In this document: one piece after another, positions 6,645 to 11,088 of the stretch | Layout of the letters: every line of letters starts with the position of its first letter | How positions within the stretch are numbered: position 1 is the first letter of the stretch | DNA from: Clostridia bacterium | GTDB taxonomy: Bacteria > Bacillota > Clostridia > Oscillospirales > QAMX01 | Assembly (NCBI GenBank): GCA_024404415.1 | Contig: JAKSPX010000024.1 | Coordinates: 1 to 11,088, forward strand | DNA: 11,088 nucleotides | Reading direction: 5' to 3' | Notes under the pieces: generated by a model | What the model saw: the letters and a program-made list of their open reading frames with translations, nothing else | Database searches by the model: none | Told to the model about the DNA's origin: nothing | Position numbers and translations under genes: made by a program

Positions 6645-8765
6645 ATGACCGAACGCATCCGGAAGCTCTGTGCATTTGTTGAAAAATACGATCTCTATAT
6701 GCCCGTCGTCAAGGTGGATTACGACCGCAGCGATCTCTTCCTTTCCGACCTCGCCTGCGACACCAAGCGCCTCTGCGACTATATGCTGGCGCAGGACATC
6801 CGCCTCGATCAGGACGTGCGCCTGACCGGCTTCTTCCGCTTTGACGGCTCGGTGCCCGCCGATATCTTCCATCGGACGGGCCACCGCAATTTCTCCAAAT
6901 TCTCTTCGCAGTTTTATAATAAGCCGCTTGAGAATCTCGCGACCTTCGAGTGGCAGCATTCCACCGCCGACTTCCGCTATGTCATCGAAAACGGCATGGA
7001 AGGGTACCTCGCGCGCATTGAAGCCTCTGAGGCGGCGCACAAGGACGATCCCGAAGGGCTCGAATTCCTTTCCATGATGAAAAAGGTCGTCTTGACCATC
7101 ATCAAATTGGCTGAACAGAACGCCGAAAAGTGCCGCGCCGCCGCTGAAAAAGAGGAAGGCGAGCGCAAAGCCGAGCTTCTGAAGATGGCCGCCATCTTTG
7201 ACCGCGTGCCGCGCTACCCGGCGCGCACCTTCCGGGAGGCTGTCCAGTCGCTTTCCATGTGCTTCATTTTCCTGCCCGACTGCATCGGCACCATCGACCG
7301 TTACCTCCGCCCCTATTATGAGGCCGATCTTGCCTCCGGCGAAATGACCAGATCCGAGGCGGGCGAATTATTGCAGGAGCTCTTCATCGACATCTCCGCC
7401 CACACCGAGCACGGCGGAAACCGCGACGACTTCTCCGCCGAATCGCATTTCGCCATCGGCGGCTACCTTCCGAGCGGCGAGGACGGCTTCAACGATCTTT
7501 CCCGCCTGATCGTCGAATCGCTCATGGAAATGCCTATCAACAAGCCGCAGATCACGCTCCGCTGGACGAAAAAACTGCCGTTTGAGACCTTCCGCTACAT
7601 TCTCGACTGCGAACGGAACGACAAGCTCAAGCGCATCGCCTTTGTGAGTGATGAGCCGCGTATCGCCTCCTTCATGAAAAACCTCGGTCTTTCCTATGAG
7701 GACGCCTGCAATTACACCATGGTCGGCTGCAACGAACCGTCTTTGCAGGGCGGCATCTGGCTCGGCGGCTGCACCTCCAACATCGCCCGCGCCGTTACCG
7801 ACACGCTCTACGGGCGCGAAGACGATCTTCTGAAATGCAGGAATTTTGACGAATTCTACGCCGTTTATGAGGAAGAGCTCACAAAAGTAGTCAACCGCAT
7901 CATCGAGATCTCCGACGGCTTCAATTTCGCCCGCTCCAAGGATATCAACGTGCTTTCAAGCATTTTCCTCGACGGCTGCATCGAAAATGCGCGGAGCGTC
8001 ACCCGCGGCGGCGCACGCCTCGCCCTTTCCGGCACCAACCTCATGGGCACCACCGCCACCATCGACTCGCTTTCCATGGTGAAGCAGTTCGTCTTTGAGG
8101 ATCAGATCTTCACGATGGAGGAGCTTCTCGCCGCCCTCAAGGCCGACTGGAAGGGTTACGAGGAGATGCAGACCCTCATCCTCACCACCGGCAAATTCTT
8201 CGGCAACAACGACCCGCTTTCCGATGACGTGGCGAGACGCTTCACCACGAGCCTCCATACCCTCCTGAAAGACAGAAGAAATCTCTTCGGCAATCATTTC
8301 CTCTGCGGCTGCCTTGCGGGCTACAATCCGCACTACGTCTGGTTCGGCAACGCCACCGCGGCGACTCCGGACGGCAGAAATGCGGGCGATCCCTTCATGG
8401 TCGGCGCCGGTCAGTCGGGCGGACGCGACAGGGAGGGCCTTGCGGCGCTTCTCAACTCGGTCGCTCAGATGGACCCGGAGGGCATCCTCTGCGGGCCGTT
8501 CGTCTGCAACCTCACGCTGGAAGAAAGCCTCGTCCGCGACGACGCGAAGTTTGAAAAGACCGCCAGAATGATCGAGACCTATTTCAAAAAGGGCGGCCTC
8601 CACGTCCAGCTCAACTATGTCTCCCGTGAAGAACTTCTCAAAGCCAAGGCCGATCCGGCGCATTACGCGGGCATCCGCGTCCGCGTTTCCGGCTTCTCCG
8701 GTACCTTCGTCAATCTGCAGGAGAGCATTCAGGACGACGTGGTCAACAGAACGGTCGAAGCATGA
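6645..8765 (+). CDS. Divergent glycyl radical enzyme (PFL-like family), GRE-2, complete
   Basis: A complete 706-residue glycyl radical enzyme of unknown substrate. A strong AAGGAGG site (6630-6636) lies 8 bases before ATG at 6645. The thiyl-radical motif is MVGCNE with C362 and presumed base E364. The glycyl-radical loop is RVRVSGFSGTF (678-688) with G683, followed by the typical QDDVVNRT (696-703). ATPDGR (573-578) and QLNYVSREEL (655-664) are also family landmarks, so the fold and radical chemistry look intact. Several usually conserved spots differ. GCNE replaces the common GCVE/GCIE. The GWHD stretch after the thiyl loop is absent and reads GGIWLGGCTSN (369-379). The GR-x-DQ motif reads GTIDR (215-219). 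The usual GYSA reads GFSG. C-x-E instead of Cys-Cys excludes true pyruvate formate-lyase. It is shorter than characterised GREs and overlaps its activase gene by 4 bases. A dehydratase, decarboxylase or C-S/C-N lyase role is possible, but I cannot choose between them. Confidence 0.93.
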   Translation: MTERIRKLCAFVEKYDLYMPVVKVDYDRSDLFLSDLACDTKRLCDYMLAQDIRLDQDVRLTGFFRFDGSVPADIFHRTGHRNFSKFSSQFYNKPLENLATFEWQHSTADFRYVIENGMEGYLARIEASEAAHKDDPEGLEFLSMMKKVVLTIIKLAEQNAEKCRAAAEKEEGERKAELLKMAAIFDRVPRYPARTFREAVQSLSMCFIFLPDCIGTIDRYLRPYYEADLASGEMTRSEAGELLQELFIDISAHTEHGGNRDDFSAESHFAIGGYLPSGEDGFNDLSRLIVESLMEMPINKPQITLRWTKKLPFETFRYILDCERNDKLKRIAFVSDEPRIASFMKNLGLSYEDACNYTMVGCNEPSLQGGIWLGGCTSNIARAVTDTLYGREDDLLKCRNFDEFYAVYEEELTKVVNRIIEISDGFNFARSKDINVLSSIFLDGCIENARSVTRGGARLALSGTNLMGTTATIDSLSMVKQFVFEDQIFTMEELLAALKADWKGYEEMQTLILTTGKFFGNNDPLSDDVARRFTTSLHTLLKDRRNLFGNHFLCGCLAGYNPHYVWFGNATAATPDGRNAGDPFMVGAGQSGGRDREGLAALLNSVAQMDPEGILCGPFVCNLTLEESLVRDDAKFEKTARMIETYFKKGGLHVQLNYVSREELLKAKADPAHYAGIRVRVSGFSGTFVNLQESIQDDVVNRTVEA

Positions 8766-9628
8766 TGACAGCGGAAATCTTCGACATCGAGAGGAATTCC
8801 TACGTCGACGGGCCGGGACTACGCACCACGGTGTTTTTCAAGGGCTGTAACCTCAACTGCCGCTGGTGCCACAACCCGGAATCCAAGAGCCGGGGAAAGG
8901 TGTTCCTCTATTATCAGGATAAATGTACCCATTGCGGCCTCTGCGCGCGCCTTTGCCCGGAAAAGGCAGTCGACAAGACGGGCTTCCGCGACCCTGCAAA
9001 ATGTACTTTCTGCGGGAAGTGCGAAAAATACTGCCCGCAGAGGGCAAGAAAAGTCTGCGGACGGCAGGCGAGTCTTGAAGAACTGCTGAATGTCATCGAA
9101 AAGGACGCCGATTATTATGAAGCCACCGGCGGCGGCGTGACCTGTTCGGGCGGGGAATGTATGCTCCAGCTCGACTTTCTGGAAGAATTCCTGAAAGCGC
9201 TCAAGGAAAAGGGATATGATACGGCGGTGGATACCGCGGGAAACCTGCCGTTTGCATCGTTTGAGCGCGTCTTACCCTATGCCGATCATTTCCTCTATGA
9301 CGTGAAGTGTGTCACGCCCTCCTTACACACGTGGGGAACGGGCGTTGACAATGCGCGGATCCTGGAAAATCTCAAAAGGCTGCTTGCCCTCTGCCCGGAA
9401 AAGGTGATCGTCCGCGTGCCGGTCATCCCCGGCTTTAACGCGGAGGATGAGGAGATCGGGAGGATCGCAGATTTCTTCCGCGAAAACGGCAGACCACAGT
9501 TATTGGAAGCGCTTCCCTACCACGCGCTCGGCGAAAACAAAGCCCGCGCCATGGGAAAAGAGCCAATGGTTTCCCACGCGCCTTCCAAAGAAGACATGGC
9601 GCGGTATCAAAAAATACTGAAAGGCTGA
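8762..9628 (+). CDS. Glycyl radical enzyme activating enzyme (radical SAM, two ferredoxin-type clusters)
   Basis: This 288-residue enzyme uses a [4Fe-4S] cluster and S-adenosylmethionine to abstract the pro-S hydrogen from the glycyl-loop Gly of its partner, here almost certainly G683 of GRE-2. The radical-SAM motif is C29-x3-C33-x2-C36 (CNLNCRWC), preceded by DGPGLRTTVFFKGC (16-29). An inserted ferredoxin domain carries two CxxCxxCxxxC sets, C55/C58/C61/C65 and C81/C84/C87/C91. This places it with activases of dehydratase- and decarboxylase-type GREs; the pyruvate formate-lyase activase PflA lacks this insert. The SAM-contact motif GGGVTCSGGE is at 123-132, and DVKC follows at about 181-184. 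ATGA overlap (8762-8765) with GRE-2 implies translational coupling; an in-frame ATG directly follows the first. It might also serve GRE-1, for which no activase is visible. Confidence 0.95.
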   Translation: MMTAEIFDIERNSYVDGPGLRTTVFFKGCNLNCRWCHNPESKSRGKVFLYYQDKCTHCGLCARLCPEKAVDKTGFRDPAKCTFCGKCEKYCPQRARKVCGRQASLEELLNVIEKDADYYEATGGGVTCSGGECMLQLDFLEEFLKALKEKGYDTAVDTAGNLPFASFERVLPYADHFLYDVKCVTPSLHTWGTGVDNARILENLKRLLALCPEKVIVRVPVIPGFNAEDEEIGRIADFFRENGRPQLLEALPYHALGENKARAMGKEPMVSHAPSKEDMARYQKILKG

Positions 9629-9632
9629 TTTT

Positions 9633-10379
9633 ATGAAGCTTCGTAACGATCATATACTGGTTTTCGGCGGCGGAAGCGGCATCGGGAAGGCCATTGCCCA
9701 AAGATGCATCGAAGATGGCGCGAAGGTCGTCATCGCCGGAAGAACGGAGGATAAGCTCAGAAAGACCGCGGAGGAGATCGGCGCGGATTATATCACGGCG
9801 GATATCACCGATGTGGACGCGCATGAAAGCTTCTTCCTCAAGGCGGAAGAGAAAATGGGCGGGCTCACGGCCTTTGTCAACGCGGCGGCCATGGGCGGCA
9901 ACCAGATCACCGGCCGCGGCTACGAGCCGTGGGACATCACAAGCTCTGAGTGGGACACCATGCAGGATATCGACTTCAAGGCGGCGTTCTTTCTCATCCG
10001 CAACGAGGTGGATTATCTCAAGGCGAAGGGTGTGCGCGGCAATATCCTCAATATCGCCTCCAACGCGGCCTGTATGGGCATCATCGGCTGCTACGGCGCG
10101 GCGAAAGAAGCCATCATCAAGTGGACGCGTTCCTTCGGCAACCGCTTTGGCCACGACGGCATCATCATCAACGGCATCGCGCCCGGCGCGACCCTGACCG
10201 ACATGATCTCCCGCTACGCGAAATCGGCCGACCAGCCCTATCCGCGCCACGCCATTGAGCGGTTCATTTTGCCCTCTGAAATCGCGGAGCTTGCCTATTA
10301 CCTCATGAGCGACTTCGGCGAGATCGTCTGCGGCCACACGGTTGTCGCCGACGGCGGCGACAACGCGGCAACACTCTGA
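9633..10379 (+). CDS. Short-chain dehydrogenase/reductase (SDR), FabG/gluconate-dehydrogenase-like
   Basis: A 248-residue classical SDR, a soluble NAD(P)-dependent oxidoreductase that interconverts an alcohol and a ketone or aldehyde. The Rossmann glycine motif is GGGSGIG (12-18). R37 in the AGR turn after the second strand suggests NADP(H) preference, but not firmly. NAAA (83-86) stands for the usual NNAG/NAAG. The catalytic Ser, Tyr and Lys are S143, Y154 and K158 (YGAAK). The Asn of the classical tetrad, expected in the VN-x-x-G helix, appears to be Asp (D114 in DIDFKAAFF). PGATLTDM (184-191) matches the PG-x-x-x-T loop. It starts 4 bases after the activase stop, with AAAGG inside the end of that gene as ribosome site. 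Position suggests it makes the GRE-2 substrate or handles its carbonyl product. The true substrate is unknown; FabG-like fatty-acid synthesis is unlikely in this context. Confidence 0.9.
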   Translation: MKLRNDHILVFGGGSGIGKAIAQRCIEDGAKVVIAGRTEDKLRKTAEEIGADYITADITDVDAHESFFLKAEEKMGGLTAFVNAAAMGGNQITGRGYEPWDITSSEWDTMQDIDFKAAFFLIRNEVDYLKAKGVRGNILNIASNAACMGIIGCYGAAKEAIIKWTRSFGNRFGHDGIIINGIAPGATLTDMISRYAKSADQPYPRHAIERFILPSEIAELAYYLMSDFGEIVCGHTVVADGGDNAATL

Positions 10380-10391
10380 AAAGATAAAGAT

Positions 10392-10423
10392 TCATCCCGG
10401 TTTTCGTGTGAAAACCGGGATGA
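10392..10423. terminator. Bidirectional intrinsic terminator between convergent genes
   Basis: A perfect 13-base inverted repeat (10392-10404 and 10411-10423) with the 6-base loop CGTGTG lies 12 bases after the SDR stop and 4 bases from the stop of the convergent phosphotransferase gene. The arm reads TCATCCCGGTTTT. The 3' side is T-rich on both strands (TTGTTTA on plus; CTTTATCTTTT on minus), though neither is a long uninterrupted T run. It should end the GRE-2 operon and the opposing gene. Confidence 0.8.
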
Positions 10424-10427
10424 TTGT

Positions 10428-11088
10428 TTACTCCATTATAAAGGCATACAGCCCGCGTGTTTGGGTCATATCCGGATAGGGGCGGTAGGTCTCGTAGCCC
10501 TTTTTGAAGCTTTCCATGTCGGAAACGGTGGCTTCGATGAGTTCCAGTTCCCACTCGCGCGGGCCGATGACGTAGGCGTCGAAATCGACTATGGCGGCGA
10601 TATCGTTTTCTTTGAAAAGGAACTGATTGGCCGAGATATCCGCCATCATGAGGGAATAGGTGGTTTCGGGAAGGCCCTTTTCAAGAAAGTTCCGGCAGGC
10701 GGCGGGGAGCTCCTCGCGCCCGGCGGATTTTTCCGCGACATACTGGCGAAGCCTTTCGGGAAAATCGGACACCTTTTTGCCTCCGGGAAGGCCGCAGAAA
10801 TCAAATTCTTTGGAATGGAGAAAACCGATATACTGCCCAAGCCGGTAGGCGATCTTTTCGCCCTCCGGGAACTCGTCCGGCTCCCAGCTCTCGCCTTCCA
10901 TAAAGGAAAAGACGCTGAGCCGCTCCTCTTCGTCGGTACCGATCAGGGAAGCGCAAGGGACATGCGGATTTTCACGGAGCAGGCGCGTGATCTCCGACAT
11001 GGCGGCGCGCTGGGAGGTGAAATCGGAATCAAAGAGGAAACGCATCCGCTCCCAGAAAGGGGAGAGATGATCGGGCGCGAGCATCTGC
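10428..11088 (-). CDS. Kinase-fold phosphotransferase (APH/choline-kinase-like), 5' end outside the window
   Basis: The visible 218 residues from the first in-frame Met (11084) are the middle and C-terminal part of an APH/choline-kinase/fructosamine-kinase-like protein. Such proteins are usually about 290-330 residues, and the frame stays open to the edge, so the N-lobe with the ATP-binding Lys is probably cut off. Family features, numbered from that Met, are a hinge-like VFSFMEGE (58-65), a LGQYIGFLHS segment (82-91), and the metal-binding IVDFDAYVIGPREWEL (165-180) with D167. The catalytic loop normally reads H-x-D with Asn five residues after the Asp. Here it is LMMADISANQ (145-154): D149 is kept, the His position is Met, and the aligned Asn is Gln, although an Asn sits one residue earlier (N153). 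Activity is therefore uncertain. It is convergent with the GRE-2 operon and probably unrelated to it. The substrate is unknown; antibiotic resistance should not be assumed. Confidence 0.75.
   Translation of the reverse strand, partial: QMLAPDHLSPFWERMRFLFDSDFTSQRAAMSEITRLLRENPHVPCASLIGTDEEERLSVFSFMEGESWEPDEFPEGEKIAYRLGQYIGFLHSKEFDFCGLPGGKKVSDFPERLRQYVAEKSAGREELPAACRNFLEKGLPETTYSLMMADISANQFLFKENDIAAIVDFDAYVIGPREWELELIEATVSDMESFKKGYETYRPYPDMTQTRGLYAFIME

Noticed and set aside
6495..7040. N-terminal extension of the AraC regulator to ATG at 7040
   Set aside because: The extension is antisense to the start of GRE-2 and would lie upstream of the predicted AraC promoter. The ribosome site supports ATG at 6494.
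7956..8663. Minus-strand open frame (235 codons) within GRE-2
   Set aside because: It lies opposite conserved GRE motifs and shows no family features of its own.
6645..8765. Annotation of either GRE as pyruvate formate-lyase (PflB)
   Set aside because: Both have C-x-E rather than the adjacent Cys-Cys pair of PFL, and the neighbouring activase has the two-cluster ferredoxin insert that PflA lacks.
9435..10337. Minus-strand open frame (300 codons) opposite the activase end and SDR
   Set aside because: It is a shadow of two well-supported plus-strand genes, with low-complexity composition and no domain signature.
10428..11088. Aminoglycoside resistance gene
   Set aside because: Only the general kinase fold is visible, the catalytic loop is atypical and the N-lobe is missing, so a resistance function is not supported.

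Overview
The window looks like chromosomal DNA from an anaerobic, moderately high-GC Firmicutes-type bacterium, plausibly a gut Clostridia (Oscillospirales-like). This is an inference from oxygen-sensitive glycyl radical enzymes with their radical-SAM activase, strong AGGAGG-type ribosome sites, sigma-A-like promoters, a long-form U32 protein and a cytoplasmic GH51 arabinofuranosidase. The genus cannot be named from the sequence.

Layout. Positions 1-6494 are read on the minus strand. Starting from the centre and moving left, they hold an AraC-family regulator (5700-6494), a long U32 protein (3596-5632), a GH51 alpha-L-arabinofuranosidase (2066-3571) and a glycyl radical enzyme (GRE-1, 1-2028). 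GRE-1 runs off the left edge exactly where its glycyl-radical loop should begin. The last three genes are 24 and 37 bases apart and probably form one transcript from a good promoter at 5675-5703, whose -35 box overlaps the AraC stop codon. Divergent from the regulator, on the plus strand, is a tight three-gene operon: a second, quite different glycyl radical enzyme (GRE-2, 6645-8765), its activating enzyme (8762-9628, overlapping by 4 bases) and a short-chain dehydrogenase (9633-10379, 4-base gap). A bidirectional terminator (10392-10423) separates this operon from a convergent, 5'-truncated kinase-fold phosphotransferase (10428-11088).

How the genes may work together. The AraC protein and the GRE-2 operon share a 150-base divergent control region with a perfect TTGACA -35 box for the regulator, a weak promoter for the operon, and an imperfect direct repeat between them. 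This is the usual arrangement for a ligand-responsive activator controlling a catabolic operon. GRE-2, activase and SDR together suggest an anaerobic route in which a radical C-O, C-C, C-N or C-S bond cleavage or dehydration is coupled to a carbonyl/alcohol oxidoreduction. GRE-1, behind an arabinofuranosidase, hints at a link to plant-polysaccharide sugars or attached groups. The substrates of both GREs are unknown. Neither has the Cys-Cys pair of true pyruvate formate-lyase, and both have the C-x-E motif of dehydratase/decarboxylase/lyase-type GREs. GRE-2 also departs from the family at several normally well-kept active-site positions, and is the best candidate here for undescribed chemistry. 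There is no stretch longer than 300 bases without a gene, and I saw no RNA genes, mobile elements or CRISPR arrays.
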